A stretch of DNA of 64,000 nucleotides from Myxococcota bacterium (GCA_022842935.1 JALHOP010000015.1:1-64000), one strand, 5' to 3'; counted from the stretch's first letter, positions 1 to 9,952 are shown. The notes: a model not told the origin generated them from the sequence alone. Program-made: numbers and translations.

Positions 1-142
1 GCCCCCCGGCTACTATCGGCCCTGGTACTCGCCATGGCGTCGCGAGCCCATCCGCGGCTACCGCGAGTGCAGCGCCTTCGAAGCCTTCTTCACGAGCGGC
101 GCGGTCAACCGGCACGGGCGCCATTTCTGCCCGATTCGCTGA
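1..142 (+). CDS. C-terminal end of an unknown protein (partial)
   Basis: An open frame enters from the left edge (first full codon at base 2) and stops with TGA at 140-142, giving 46 residues. It is rich in Pro, Tyr, Arg and Trp and has two cysteines. The following gene starts 49 bases later behind its own ribosome site, which supports this being the end of a real upstream gene. I do not recognise the family and nothing about its function can be inferred from this fragment. Confidence 0.5.
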   Translation, partial: PPGYYRPWYSPWRREPIRGYRECSAFEAFFTSGAVNRHGRHFCPIR

Positions 143-191
143 CCCGAGGTCGCTATCACTTGTCTGCAATAACGTACTCGTCGGAGGTCAC

Positions 192-665
192 GTGTTCATC
201 AACGAAATGAGTCAGCTCGTTGAGGCGTATCTGGCGAACGATGGCGTCGTTCAAAACGACGAGTACGTTCAGCTCCTGACCGCCGCTTTGGCGGATGGCG
301 TGCAGGACTACGAGCTATCGGCGGCACGGACCCTCTTGCAGCAGGCCGAGGGTATCAATCAGCAGGCGGCCGCCATCTATCAGCAAGAGGCCCAGCAGCT
401 TGCTTACATTCGTGCGTCGGCGCCGACGGCAAGCGCCGTCATCGACAGTCGCAATCCCCTTCCTGGGGTCATTGGGCTTGCCATCGGGGGCATCGGCATC
501 GCACAGCACCGGGACCAAGTGCGCCAGGCCGAGCAGCGTGTCGCCCAAGCGACGCGGCAGTACCAGGCTACGCAGGCACGCGTCACCGCCTATCAAACCA
601 TCCAGCTCGAGCTCAACAACCGCGCCTCGCCGTGGACCAAGTTCATGGCCTGGCTGAGCGGTTAG
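192..665 (+). CDS. Hypothetical protein with hydrophobic glycine-rich segment and coiled coil
   Basis: A 157-residue protein starting with GTG at 192, with GGAGGT at 183-188 very close upstream; the next ATG (207) is too far from that site. Residues 1-85 are Gln/Ala-rich and likely helical. Residues about 90-104 form a short Gly/Ile-rich hydrophobic stretch, and 105-145 look like a coiled coil (EQRVAQATRQYQATQ). The product resembles no enzyme I know. It has no signal peptide. It may associate with membranes or form a hairpin, but this is inference. Confidence 0.7.
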   Translation: MFINEMSQLVEAYLANDGVVQNDEYVQLLTAALADGVQDYELSAARTLLQQAEGINQQAAAIYQQEAQQLAYIRASAPTASAVIDSRNPLPGVIGLAIGGIGIAQHRDQVRQAEQRVAQATRQYQATQARVTAYQTIQLELNNRASPWTKFMAWLSG

Positions 666-674
666 CCGCGGCCG

Positions 675-1049
675 CTACTTCTTGCGACGTGGGCCGACGC
701 CCGACGTCGGTGGGGCAAGCCCCGCGACGCCTCGGTGCTTGGGCTCTGCCTTCCAGCCGGTGAGCTTTTTTGCCTGACTGAGCTCGACACCGGCGGCAGT
801 CGCGATACTCGCGGCCGCTGCGGCGTTGAACGCTATCATCGCGATGCTCACGAGCTGAGAGGCGGCGCGACTCGCGCCCTGCTTGCCCAAGCGCATCGCG
901 AGGACCGCGAGGTGTGTCGCGATCTCCTCGCCGTCCGGGTGTTGCGACAGCCGCGTGATCCAGGCCTCGGCCCTATCTTGCGGCATGTCGAGGTCGTCGC
1001 CGAGGTCCTCGGCGAGCTCGTGAATCAACGGATGGAACGGGGTCGACAT
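675..1049 (-). CDS. Hypothetical Ala-rich protein downstream of FadN
   Basis: A 124-residue protein. The ATG at 1049 is preferred over a GTG at 1052 because GGAG lies five bases upstream on the minus strand. It begins 20 bases after the stop of the FadN-type gene and is probably co-transcribed with it. The N-terminal half is acidic and helical, residues about 65-90 are Ala-rich, and the tail is basic (GPRRKK). No family is recognised. A role tied to beta-oxidation is suggested only by position. Confidence 0.65.
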   Translation of the reverse strand: MSTPFHPLIHELAEDLGDDLDMPQDRAEAWITRLSQHPDGEEIATHLAVLAMRLGKQGASRAASQLVSIAMIAFNAAAAASIATAAGVELSQAKKLTGWKAEPKHRGVAGLAPPTSGVGPRRKK

Positions 1050-1069
1050 CACGGCTCCGCAAGTAGCGG

Positions 1070-3445
1070 TCAGTTACGCAACGGCTTACCGGACATCAGG
1101 ATGCTCTGGATGCGAGCCTGCGTCTTCTCCTCGCCGCAGAGCGAGACGAACGCTTCACGCTCGAGGTCGAGATAGTCTTGCTCGGTGCGCTCGGCGCCGA
1201 GCGCCACATGTCCGCCACAGAGGACATGGGCGACCTTTCGCGCGACCAGCGCGTCATGCTCGGTCGCGTGACCCGCCTGCACCATGTTGTAGACGCTGGC
1301 GCCGATGGTCTTCTCGAGATCGTAGCCCGCCGCCCTGAGCACCCTCGGACGCGGCGGCCGGTATCCGGCCCGCGCCATACCGAGCGCGCGTTGCTTGGCG
1401 TCGTAGGTCAGATAGTCACGATTGAGCGTAATGCCATCGGTCGGTGCCAGGTAGCGCAGCCGCTTACCTTCTTCGGCGCCGGTCGCCACCTTGGCGGTCG
1501 CGATGTTCAGCGACGCCTGAGCGATGAACGGCAAGATATCGACACCGGGGGTGTTCATCTCGCGCTCGGTCCAGCGCTCGACGCAGCGGAGTGAGCCCGT
1601 GCCCGCCGGGATGACGCCAACGCCCACCTCGACGAGGCCAATGTAGGTCTCTGCGTGCGCCACCGCAGCGTCGCACGACATCACCATCTCGCAAGCTCCG
1701 CCAAAGGTGTACTGGAACGGGGCCGCTACCGTAGGAATGCTGCTATAGCGGAGACGCTGGTAGACGTTCTGGAGCTCGCGCACCATGGTCTCGATCTGCG
1801 CCCAGTCTTTGTTTTGCGCGGCCATGTAAACGAGCATGAGGTTTGCGCCGGCGCCAAAGTGCTGGCCCTCATTGGTGACCACGAGACCTTGGAAGTCTTT
1901 CTCGGCGATATCGATGGCCTCGTTGAGCAACGTGATCACGTCGCCATCGAGGGTGTTCATCTTGGTGTGCACCTCCATGCAGAGGACACCGTCACCGAGG
2001 TCGAGCAATGAAGCGCCTAGGTTCTCCTTGACGACCTTCTTCGGATCTTCGTGCAGCGCCGCGAGCCGGATGTGCTTGGCGTCGAACGGCACCTTCACTG
2101 CCTTCTTCGCCTTGTGATCGAAGTACGACTTCGAGGCCTCACCGTCGCCGTAGAACGACTTGCGACCCGACGCGAGCATCTGCTCGACCCACTCGGGCAC
2201 CTTCATGCCGTCCTTCTTCATGCGCGCGACCGACTCTTCGACACCGATCGCGTCCCAGGCCTCGAAGGGTCCCAAGTCCCAGTTGAAGCCCCAGCGCATG
2301 GCGCGGTCGATATTGACGAGATCGTCGGAGATCTCGCCCACCAGCATAGCGCTGTACTGCAGTGTCCGCGCGAGCAGACGCCAAGCGAAATGCGCCGCCT
2401 TGTCGTCGGCGGCCACGAGCGCCTTAAGACGTGGGCCTACCTCTTCGATATTCTTGACCGCGCCCAGCGAATCGAAGCGAACCTTGTTCTGCGGGCGGTA
2501 CTCGAGCGTCTTGGGGTCGAGGACCATGATGTCCTTGCCCTCTTTCTTGTAGAAGCCGGCGCCCGTCTTCTGACCATGCCGGCCGCTCGCGACGAGCTTC
2601 TCGACCCAGGCTGGCGCCTTGAACATCTCGCGCTCGGGGTCCTTCACACCCTGCTCGTACGAGGTCTTGGCGACGTGCCCGATGACATCGATACCGACGA
2701 AGTCACCAAGACGGAACGCGCCGGTCGAGGGGCGGCCCATAGGCGTCGACGCGATCTTGTCGACCTCTTCGATGGTAAGGCCCATCTCGTCGTGCAAGTG
2801 CATCGCCACCATGGCGTCGTGGATGCCGATGCGGTTGGCGATGAAATTCGGCGTGTCCTTGCCGTGCACCACACCTTTGCCGAGCATCTCGCCAATGGCG
2901 ACCGCGCGCTCGAGCACTTTCGGGTCTGTTTTCGGCCCGCCAATGATCTCGAGCAGTCGCATGTAACGTACGGGGCTGAAGAAGTGCAGGATAACGAAAC
3001 GCTTCTGCACGTCGGCCGGCAGGTCCTCGATCATCGAAGCGAGCGAGAGACCGCTCGTGTTCGAGGCGACGATTGCGTTCGGGCCGATGTTCTTGGCGAC
3101 ATTGGCAAACAGCTTATTTTTGATGTCGAGACGCTCGACGACAGCCTCGATGACGAGGTCGCAGCCCTTGAGCACGCCCATGTCGTCTTCGAAGTTGCCG
3201 GGCGTGATGAGGCGCGCGATGTCGGCGTCGAAGAAGACCGCGGGCTTGGCTTTCAACCCCTTCTCGATGGCGCCGATGGCGAACTTGTTGCGGGCGGCCT
3301 TGTTCTTCGCGTCCTTCTCGGACAGGTCGGGCGGCACGATGTCGAGCAGATGCACGCGAACACCAAGGGCGGCGATATGCGCGGCAATCGCCGTTCCCAT
3401 GAAGCCAGCGCCGAGGACAGCAGCGGTTTGAAGTCGTTCAGCCAT
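1070..3445 (-). CDS. fadN: 3-hydroxyacyl-CoA dehydrogenase / enoyl-CoA hydratase, FadN type
   Basis: A 791-residue bifunctional fatty-acid beta-oxidation enzyme with the dehydrogenase first and the hydratase second, the order of Bacillus FadN, whose length it also matches. The N-terminal NAD-binding motif is VLGAGFMGTAIAAH, and the dehydrogenase His-Glu pair is in LHFFSPVRYMRLLEII. The C-terminal crotonase part keeps the catalytic Glu in GGACEMVMSCD and the second Glu in GLVEVGVGVIPAG. The start is set at ATG 3445 (MAERLQ), with GGGAG just upstream; the open frame extends further 5' without homology. A thiolase partner is not adjacent, unlike the FadJ/FadI pair near 42 kb. Confidence 0.93.
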   Translation of the reverse strand: MAERLQTAAVLGAGFMGTAIAAHIAALGVRVHLLDIVPPDLSEKDAKNKAARNKFAIGAIEKGLKAKPAVFFDADIARLITPGNFEDDMGVLKGCDLVIEAVVERLDIKNKLFANVAKNIGPNAIVASNTSGLSLASMIEDLPADVQKRFVILHFFSPVRYMRLLEIIGGPKTDPKVLERAVAIGEMLGKGVVHGKDTPNFIANRIGIHDAMVAMHLHDEMGLTIEEVDKIASTPMGRPSTGAFRLGDFVGIDVIGHVAKTSYEQGVKDPEREMFKAPAWVEKLVASGRHGQKTGAGFYKKEGKDIMVLDPKTLEYRPQNKVRFDSLGAVKNIEEVGPRLKALVAADDKAAHFAWRLLARTLQYSAMLVGEISDDLVNIDRAMRWGFNWDLGPFEAWDAIGVEESVARMKKDGMKVPEWVEQMLASGRKSFYGDGEASKSYFDHKAKKAVKVPFDAKHIRLAALHEDPKKVVKENLGASLLDLGDGVLCMEVHTKMNTLDGDVITLLNEAIDIAEKDFQGLVVTNEGQHFGAGANLMLVYMAAQNKDWAQIETMVRELQNVYQRLRYSSIPTVAAPFQYTFGGACEMVMSCDAAVAHAETYIGLVEVGVGVIPAGTGSLRCVERWTEREMNTPGVDILPFIAQASLNIATAKVATGAEEGKRLRYLAPTDGITLNRDYLTYDAKQRALGMARAGYRPPRPRVLRAAGYDLEKTIGASVYNMVQAGHATEHDALVARKVAHVLCGGHVALGAERTEQDYLDLEREAFVSLCGEEKTQARIQSILMSGKPLRN

Positions 3446-3595
3446 GGTGAGCTCCCTTGCGATTCCGTCGTGTGGACACTGACAAGATCGAAGCCGCAAG
3501 AACTTAGTCTCGATGCGGCTGCCGGGCAATGGCCGGGCCGTCGGTCGAAGCCGATGACAACCCTTGCGCCTTCGCGGCATACTTGGCGCTTACGC

Positions 3596-5710
3596 ATGTG
3601 GTGGAGAAACCGAAAGAACGTCGCGGTGATGGCGACGGCGATGGCGATCTGGGCGGCGAGCTGTCAGCGCGACCGGGTCGACCTGAACCGGCCCTGTGTA
3701 ACGGACGGCGACTGCGTCGACGGTACTGTCTGCAATAGCGGCCGCTGCGGTGACCTCCCGGATCCTACCTGCACGCCGCAGGGCGAGATTTGCGACGGGC
3801 GCGACAACGATTGCGACGGCAACCCAGACGACGGCTTCGAGTGTTTGCTCGGAAGCAGCGTCGGTTGCGGCGATGGCACCAGCAGGCTGTGCAAGAGCGA
3901 CTGCACCTTCAGCGAGTGCGTGCAAGACTGGTTCGATGGGGCGTGGCCACATCGCATTCCAATCACCCTGAACGGCAGCTTGGTGACGAGCGCGGTGGGC
4001 GACGTCGTGGTTCCCTTGCGCATCCCAGCGTCGACTTTTGACAGCGCAGGCCTTTCGACCACGACCTTGGACGGCCGCGACGTTCGCGTCACGGACGTAG
4101 CGAACCGCGAGCTGAAGCATCAGGTCGAGACATGGGACCCGGTTCGCGGTTACGTCGTCTGGGTATTCGTCCCGGACCTCGAAGCTGGAGAGTCGCGCAA
4201 GCTCCTTCTCTATGTTGGCAACGTCTTCGCCGAGTCAGCATCGACCCAAGAGATCTGGGACGAAGGCTACGTGGGCGTCTGGCATCTCGGCGACAACATC
4301 ACGAGGGAACCTCTGCGTGACGCGACTGCCGAAGAAAACCACGCGAACCGTGCCGTCGTGAGCGCGAGCTCCGGCGTATTCGGAAGCGGGCAGTACTACA
4401 ACGGAGGTCAGGGCGCCTTCGCTCCGACTGCCGAGGTCGCACCCGATAGCGACTTCACGATCGAGGGTTGGTTCATCCCCGCCCTCCCCGCCCAGCCCTA
4501 CCGCCGTGCGCTCTCCGTCAACGTCCCAGCAAGCGACACGCAAGCCTTGTGGATGGTGCCAAACGATATCGGCTTCAGGGCGCGCACCGACACGTATACG
4601 CTCGTTCGCGTCATCGAGGGCGAAGACGAGCGAACGTATGCGGTCCTCAAGACCGACGCCGGATACGAGCTATGGATTCGTTCCCCCGCGTCGGGTGTGC
4701 GTCCATTCACGCTCGTCTACGGCCAGAGCGGAATGAGCGACGACTCGAACCCGTCGGCGACTTTTCACTTCTGGGCCAACGCGGACCTTTGGGCGACCCA
4801 GTTTTCGCCGCAGCCTAGCGCCGTCACCAGCGGCACGCTGACGGTCGACGCTGGCCGTATGGGCACAACGCTCCCCTTCGACCTACGGCAAGGCTTCTTC
4901 GTGCAGACGTACGCCAACTACAACCCGACGGTCCCCTATATCGAGACGTCCGGTGGGCTGCCGCACATCAGCTCCGCACTGCAACCCTCGACGGACTTGT
5001 CCACACCGACAGCGGGCGTGTGGGTACGTCGCGCAGCCGAGCCCAGCAGCGGCGGTCTCATGCGCACGTCCGCGGGCGTCAATCCCGGCTTCGACCAAGG
5101 CTTCGACCTCGAGCTCCCCTTTCTTACTAACGATATTGGTATTGGCCTATACGACAACCAGGTGTCCGTTTTCGTGGACCAAGAGCTCGCGCGGAGCACG
5201 GATTGCGCCTGGTCCCAGCCTCTCAACCACCTGCTCCTCGGCGCCTACGACGGCGTACTGGGTATGTACCGCACCAACTACATCGCTATGTTCGTGCGGC
5301 GCTGGCCGGGGTCGACGCCTACGGTCGTCGCGAGCCCGGAGCGGGCGGGCGGCATCGGCCTTGGCGACTTCGCGGTGGGTGTCCAACCGGGCGCGGTCTA
5401 CGCCAGCACCAACGTCGCGACCGACTTCGCCTTCACACCGAGTGCTCGCCTAGCGGCGCGCCACATCGCGCTGGTCGTCCGTGGCACCACGGCGGCTGTC
5501 TACGTCGATGGCCAGCCAACCTTGAGCCTGACCGTCGCGGCGCACGGCACCTTCACCGGCTTCTCGTTGGCGGACGCTTTCGCGGTCAATGGTGTCGTCG
5601 ACGAGGTGCGGCTGTCGCGGGTGGCGCGGTCGCAAGAGCAGCTCGCTTTCCATGTCACCTCGGCACGCGCCGACTTCATCAGCCTGGGCGCCGCCGAGAC
5701 GCTCGAGTAG
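3596..5710 (+). CDS. Surface lipoprotein with MopE-type motif, DUF2341 and LamG-like domains
   Basis: A 704-residue protein with an N-terminal lipoprotein signal ending AIWAASC (Cys23). A Cys-rich segment follows, with the MopE-type metal-binding motif CDGRDNDCDGNPDDG near residues 65-79. After that comes a DUF2341-like region (WPHRIPITLN...) and a concanavalin/LamG fold opening GVWHLGD and closing GVVDEVRLSRVARS near the end. This architecture is typical of myxobacterial cell-surface proteins. ATG 3596 is chosen because it gives a basic n-region and a 23-residue signal; ATG 3554 is the alternative, and neither has a clear ribosome site. It diverges from fadN. The ligand is unknown. Confidence 0.85.
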   Translation: MWWRNRKNVAVMATAMAIWAASCQRDRVDLNRPCVTDGDCVDGTVCNSGRCGDLPDPTCTPQGEICDGRDNDCDGNPDDGFECLLGSSVGCGDGTSRLCKSDCTFSECVQDWFDGAWPHRIPITLNGSLVTSAVGDVVVPLRIPASTFDSAGLSTTTLDGRDVRVTDVANRELKHQVETWDPVRGYVVWVFVPDLEAGESRKLLLYVGNVFAESASTQEIWDEGYVGVWHLGDNITREPLRDATAEENHANRAVVSASSGVFGSGQYYNGGQGAFAPTAEVAPDSDFTIEGWFIPALPAQPYRRALSVNVPASDTQALWMVPNDIGFRARTDTYTLVRVIEGEDERTYAVLKTDAGYELWIRSPASGVRPFTLVYGQSGMSDDSNPSATFHFWANADLWATQFSPQPSAVTSGTLTVDAGRMGTTLPFDLRQGFFVQTYANYNPTVPYIETSGGLPHISSALQPSTDLSTPTAGVWVRRAAEPSSGGLMRTSAGVNPGFDQGFDLELPFLTNDIGIGLYDNQVSVFVDQELARSTDCAWSQPLNHLLLGAYDGVLGMYRTNYIAMFVRRWPGSTPTVVASPERAGGIGLGDFAVGVQPGAVYASTNVATDFAFTPSARLAARHIALVVRGTTAAVYVDGQPTLSLTVAAHGTFTGFSLADAFAVNGVVDEVRLSRVARSQEQLAFHVTSARADFISLGAAETLE

Positions 5711-5755
5711 CCGTCGGGCGACGGCCAACGGCGTGTCGTCACCTGCTTGCTGGCA

Positions 5756-8700
5756 TCAGAAGCGATGCGTGAAGACGCCAGAGAAATCCAAGCCAACGCT
5801 CAAGATCCAGCTGCCACCGAACTGGCGATTCGAGATCGTCGTGCCATCGGCGAGCAACACGTCGTCCGATTTTCCCCGCACCAGGACGATATCCGCCGAG
5901 ACGAAAAACGACAGCTTCTGCTGCCAAAACGGAAAGAGCAGACGCGTGACGTCGAGTGCGTAGAAGCCGAGGTCGGACGGCAGATCGTTCTGATCGGGAA
6001 ACAAATAGCGGAGATCGAGCGTACTCTCGAGGCGAAGCTGCTGGTAGATGGGCACCACCAGAGTGTAGCCAGCCCCGATACCGTAGCTAAGGTCGTAGGG
6101 CGACGGCTGCGCAAAGTCCTCCTGCACCAAGAAGCCGGCCCGGACCTCCCGCAGGCGCGGTCCGGGAAAGAAGACGAGGCCCACAATCGCGCGTGCAAGC
6201 TGCTGCCGCTTGTCGTTTTCGGTCGCAGCGGTGAGCTCGGTGTCGTAGGCAGCTTGCACGAACGGAACCACGCGCAACACGTCACCAATGGTGCCGAACT
6301 GCAGGGCGTTCAAGCGAAGCTCCGTCGAGACGACGACGTCGTCGAGGGTCTCTTGGGAGATACGCTCGTCGGGCACGCCATCGTCGTTGGTGTCGTTGCG
6401 CGCGATGAGCTTTGCGTAGTCGAGCCTGAGCCTCGTGTCCCAAGCGAAAGCCGCCGAGTCGTACACGGCCGCGACGTTGCTTCGGATGCCGAACTGGGTG
6501 TTCGCAGACTGCGTGACCCTACTCTCGCGCGTATCCTTGAAGCGCCTTATGTTCTCGCTGTTGCTGTAAGACGACGCCGAGAGCGAGAGCTGGTTCACGA
6601 TGAGCTTCCAACGCGGCACGACCTTGGTGCTCTCGTCTTCGAGCATTGCTTCGACGTAGTCGACAGCGCCGCTAGGCCCTTGCTTCTCACGCTCGAGCGC
6701 ATCGAGCACCATACCTCGTAATAGCGGACGGCCAGGCTCGGTCTTCTTGTTGGCGAAAGCGTCGGCGAGCTCACGCCCCGTGAGCACCGATTCACTCACA
6801 GCGACGCGGTAAGGCTCGCGCGGGTCGAGAGCGCGACCGCGGACGATTCCAGTAACGGGATCCATGCCAGAGACGAACAAGACCTGCGATGCAGGCCAGT
6901 CTTCTGCTTTGAATTGGCGCGCCAAGCGTTGCACCACGGGCTGCAGCTCGAGCCCGGTGAGCGTCACGACCTGCACCGAGTCGCCGGTACGTAGCCAGCT
7001 TCCTACCGTCTCGCGCGAGATTGGGCCTACGATCTCCCACTCGCGCGGCACGTTGTAGCTGATAGCGATGTCGGCCCGTGTCTCGCGATTGATGATGTTG
7101 GTGACCAGCCGCATCCAGAGCGGGTCCGAATAACGGGCTGGCTGGCTCCGAGGGGCGCGACGGTAGCCGCGTCGATGCAGGATGTGCTCGCCCCAGACGA
7201 GGCCTGCGAGCTCGGGCTTCCCCTCGACCATCAACCGAGCTTCCGGAACCAAGATGGTGGCGTCGGTGATGAGGCTCTTCTCCTCAGCGAGACGAAAGCT
7301 GCGCTCGACCTCGGTGTCGGTGGGGCCATCTTCGAGGACCGGTTGGCGCTCCTCGACGATTCGCACGGGGCGCGCACGACGGCGTCCCTTCAGACGCACG
7401 AGATCGGCGCTGATGCGGGTCACGGCGCGCCACGGCGGCTGCATGGCGACGAGGGCGCCGCTGCCATACGTCACCTCGAGCTCACTCGGAGCCTCCGGCA
7501 CATCCGTGACTCGGCGCATGGGGTCGATGTTCGCGTTCACGGGCGGCCCGATCACGAGGTCGACACCTTCGATGCGCGTGAGCGGCGCTGGGTCCCGCGA
7601 CGCGACCAGAACGACGGTAAGGTCCGGGCGGCGCTTGAGATAGGCGCGTAGCTCTTCGACGACACGCCCGACGGCGATGGTCATGTCCTCGAAGCGCCAC
7701 GTCTTTCGCACCGAGGTCGGCAAGCTGTCGAGCTCCGCGGGGTCGACTACACCGACGAACGCGACGGTTAGCCCATCGCGTTCTTGCAGGATGAAGCGAG
7801 GGAAAGGCCGCGCCGTGAAATCGTTGACGGTGGTCTCTCGCCGGAACAGGTTCGCAGCCAGGTAAGGAAGACCGAACTTGTTCGCTAACGCGTACAGCTG
7901 TTCGGGGCCGAGTCCAAGCTCGGAGGCGACTGGAACCATGGCGGTGTAGCCCAAGTTCTTCGCGGTGCCGCCGCAATGCTCGAGGATCTGCGGCGCCATG
8001 CGTGTGCCGAGCACGTCGCCCATCGACACCAACATCGCAGGGTTCTTCACGCGGGTGCGATCAGGTTCTGTCTCGGCCCACACACGACTGATGCGACCGA
8101 GTCGGCGGCCCAGGCTGTAGAACGTCGTCTTGAAGTCTGCGGTGGTCACCTGCGTGATCCCGGCGAACTCGGGGACGTAGTCGATGACATCGCTCGAGAG
8201 CTTGACGCGTTCGTTGGTCTCGAGCTCGAGGACCAAGATGGCGCTGTCACCCTTGCGGTAACGCGTTAGTCGTCCATAGCGACGCGTCGTGAGGGGAAAG
8301 CGCTCTCCGGGAGCGAGCGACTCCTCGATGCCCGCAAGGGTGTCGAAAAGAGCATCGTAAGGGTACTGAAACGCGACCTCCTGGACGTTTACGAGCACGG
8401 GCAAACGCTCGGCCAGCAGCTCGCGCTCGTAACCCAACGGGTCGGCGATGAAGCGACGAGCATCCATCACGTCGGTACTGTCCCGTTCGGGAAAAACGTA
8501 GATGGGCCCCCGGCGGAGGGCTGGAAACCCAGCGGAGGTGACGTTCACCGATCCGGGCCGGTCGGCGAAGTTCTCGTAGAGGACAGAAAGGAGCTGCACG
8601 GTCGTGTCGCCCGAATCGAGGCATCCGTGGGTTGGCAACACGATGTCGATGGTACTGCGCGGAGGGGGAGGCTTGACTGGGAGCGCCGGCAGTTGCTCGA

Positions 8701-8926
8701 CGCTCGTCGGCGGCGGCTCGACTACCGGGGTTGGGGACGGCGCGGGCTCGGCCGGCGGATCGGGCATCCCACCCTGCTCGGCCACGGGGCTCTCCGGGGT
8801 CTCGGGCGGCTGGTCGGGCAGCACGAGGCCTGGCCCCATCGAACCGCTCGTCCCCTGTGCCGAGGCGGGGCGTCCGGCCGCAACGATGAGGCCAAGAACG
8901 GCGATACGAAGGGTTCCACGTAGCAC
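5756..8926 (-). CDS. Exported 5'-nucleotidase-fold pseudoenzyme with C-terminal outer-membrane barrel
   Basis: A 1056-residue protein starting with GTG at 8926. It has a Sec signal (cleavage after RPASA, residue 23) and a Pro-rich linker (35-90). Residues about 92-470 follow the UshA/5'-nucleotidase metallophosphoesterase pattern, and 555-740 follow the nucleotidase C-terminal domain (LVTNIINRETRADIAISYN). Residues about 775-1056 read as alternating beta strands ending in Phe, like an outer-membrane barrel. The usual metal ligands are absent: D-x-H is LPTH (97-100), the GNHE position is VASE (333-336), and the GHxH position is GPPVN (460-464). Only GD of SMGDVLG (303-304) remains. It is probably a non-catalytic binding protein fixed in the outer membrane. 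Confidence 0.75.
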   Translation of the reverse strand: MLRGTLRIAVLGLIVAAGRPASAQGTSGSMGPGLVLPDQPPETPESPVAEQGGMPDPPAEPAPSPTPVVEPPPTSVEQLPALPVKPPPPRSTIDIVLPTHGCLDSGDTTVQLLSVLYENFADRPGSVNVTSAGFPALRRGPIYVFPERDSTDVMDARRFIADPLGYERELLAERLPVLVNVQEVAFQYPYDALFDTLAGIEESLAPGERFPLTTRRYGRLTRYRKGDSAILVLELETNERVKLSSDVIDYVPEFAGITQVTTADFKTTFYSLGRRLGRISRVWAETEPDRTRVKNPAMLVSMGDVLGTRMAPQILEHCGGTAKNLGYTAMVPVASELGLGPEQLYALANKFGLPYLAANLFRRETTVNDFTARPFPRFILQERDGLTVAFVGVVDPAELDSLPTSVRKTWRFEDMTIAVGRVVEELRAYLKRRPDLTVVLVASRDPAPLTRIEGVDLVIGPPVNANIDPMRRVTDVPEAPSELEVTYGSGALVAMQPPWRAVTRISADLVRLKGRRRARPVRIVEERQPVLEDGPTDTEVERSFRLAEEKSLITDATILVPEARLMVEGKPELAGLVWGEHILHRRGYRRAPRSQPARYSDPLWMRLVTNIINRETRADIAISYNVPREWEIVGPISRETVGSWLRTGDSVQVVTLTGLELQPVVQRLARQFKAEDWPASQVLFVSGMDPVTGIVRGRALDPREPYRVAVSESVLTGRELADAFANKKTEPGRPLLRGMVLDALEREKQGPSGAVDYVEAMLEDESTKVVPRWKLIVNQLSLSASSYSNSENIRRFKDTRESRVTQSANTQFGIRSNVAAVYDSAAFAWDTRLRLDYAKLIARNDTNDDGVPDERISQETLDDVVVSTELRLNALQFGTIGDVLRVVPFVQAAYDTELTAATENDKRQQLARAIVGLVFFPGPRLREVRAGFLVQEDFAQPSPYDLSYGIGAGYTLVVPIYQQLRLESTLDLRYLFPDQNDLPSDLGFYALDVTRLLFPFWQQKLSFFVSADIVLVRGKSDDVLLADGTTISNRQFGGSWILSVGLDFSGVFTHRF

Positions 8927-9002
8927 GTTGGCAGGGGGTTATGCCGATGGGTGTCGATGAGCACAACGCCGTCACGCGCGCGCCGGGTACGTTTTCCCTC
9001 TG

Positions 9003-9031
9003 TTGTGCCGCGCCTGCTCGAGCACTACAAT
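9003..9031 (+). promoter_or_regulatory. Sigma-70-type promoter of panBC
   Basis: TTGTGC at 9003-9008 and TACAAT at 9026-9031 are separated by exactly 17 bases. They lie 70 bases upstream of the panB ATG in the gap between divergent genes. The -10 matches consensus at five of six positions, the -35 at three of six. Confidence 0.5.
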
Positions 9032-9100
9032 TAGAGCATCCGCTTGGATCCGGACTTCGCGACGCCTTTGGGCCCGCGATGGACCGAGACGGAGGTTTGT

Positions 9101-9952
9101 ATGCCTGGTCCCTTGACGGCGCTCGAGCTGCGAGCGCGAAAGTCGTCTCCCGAAAAAATCGTTATGGTCACGGCCTACGACGCGACGTTTGCCGCGTTGT
9201 TCGATCAGGGCGGTGTCGACGCCCTGCTGGTTGGTGACTCCTTGGGCATGGTCGTCCAGGGCCATGACACGACCCTACCGGTCACCGTGGACCACATGGT
9301 CTATCACGCCCAGGCCGTCCGCCGCGGCGCACGGCGCGCGCACATGACGGTCGACTTGCCGTTCATGAGCTATCAGGTATCCATCGAAGATGCGCTGCGC
9401 GCAGCAGGCCGACTCGTGCAAGAAGGCGGCGCGCAGTCGGTCAAGCTCGAAGGTGGTCGCGACTACGCGGCGCACATCACGCGCCTCGTGCGCGCCGGTA
9501 TTCCGGTCATGGGTCACGTAGGCCTCACTCCACAGAGCGTGAACACCTTGGGTGGGTTCAAGGTTCAAGGGCGCACCAACAAGGAAGCCCGCAACATCGT
9601 CGACGACGCCCAGGCGCTCGAGGACGCTGGGTGTTTTTCGGTGGTGCTCGAGGCAATCCCTGCTGACCTCGCGGTGGAGATCACGGGCCGCTTGAGTATC
9701 CCGACCATCGGTATCGGCGCCGGCGCCGCATGTGATGGGCAGGTGCTCGTCGGATACGACCTCGTCGGGCTAAATCCAGCCTTCAAGCCGAAGTTCGTCA
9801 AGCGATATGACAACCTCGGCGAATCCGTCATCGCGGCCACGAAGGCCTATGTAAGCGAGGTCCGCTCTGGCGCCTTCCCGGGCCCAGAACACGAGTTCGC
9901 TGGCGGCCTGCGTGTCGTCCCCGAGGCGACGCCGTACGCTGCGAACAAGTGA
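9101..9952 (+). CDS. panB: 3-methyl-2-oxobutanoate hydroxymethyltransferase
   Basis: A 283-residue cytosolic enzyme that transfers a hydroxymethyl group from methylene-tetrahydrofolate to 2-oxoisovalerate, the first committed step of pantothenate and CoA synthesis. PanB signatures are clear: [10 protein letters not shown] near the N-terminus, [16 protein letters not shown], the Mg-binding DLPFMSY, VKLEGG, and [13 protein letters not shown]. The start is ATG 9101, four bases after GGAGGT (9091-9096); an in-frame ATG at 9044 lacks homology. Its stop overlaps the start of panC, so the two are co-translated. Confidence 0.97.
   Translation: MPGPLTALELRARKSSPEKIVMVTAYDATFAALFDQGGVDALLVGDSLGMVVQGHDTTLPVTVDHMVYHAQAVRRGARRAHMTVDLPFMSYQVSIEDALRAAGRLVQEGGAQSVKLEGGRDYAAHITRLVRAGIPVMGHVGLTPQSVNTLGGFKVQGRTNKEARNIVDDAQALEDAGCFSVVLEAIPADLAVEITGRLSIPTIGIGAGAACDGQVLVGYDLVGLNPAFKPKFVKRYDNLGESVIAATKAYVSEVRSGAFPGPEHEFAGGLRVVPEATPYAANK

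Noticed and set aside
192-665. Idea that the Ser/Pro/Gln-rich orphans (192, 19328, 25484, 61982) are type III or similar secretion effectors
   Set aside because: Only loose compositional similarity; no secretion apparatus, chaperone genes or shared N-terminal motif in the window.
2051-3595. Very long plus-strand open frame upstream of and in frame with the DUF2341 lipoprotein
   Set aside because: It is antisense to fadN, has no homology and is explained by GC-rich codon bias; the real protein starts at the lipoprotein signal at 3596.
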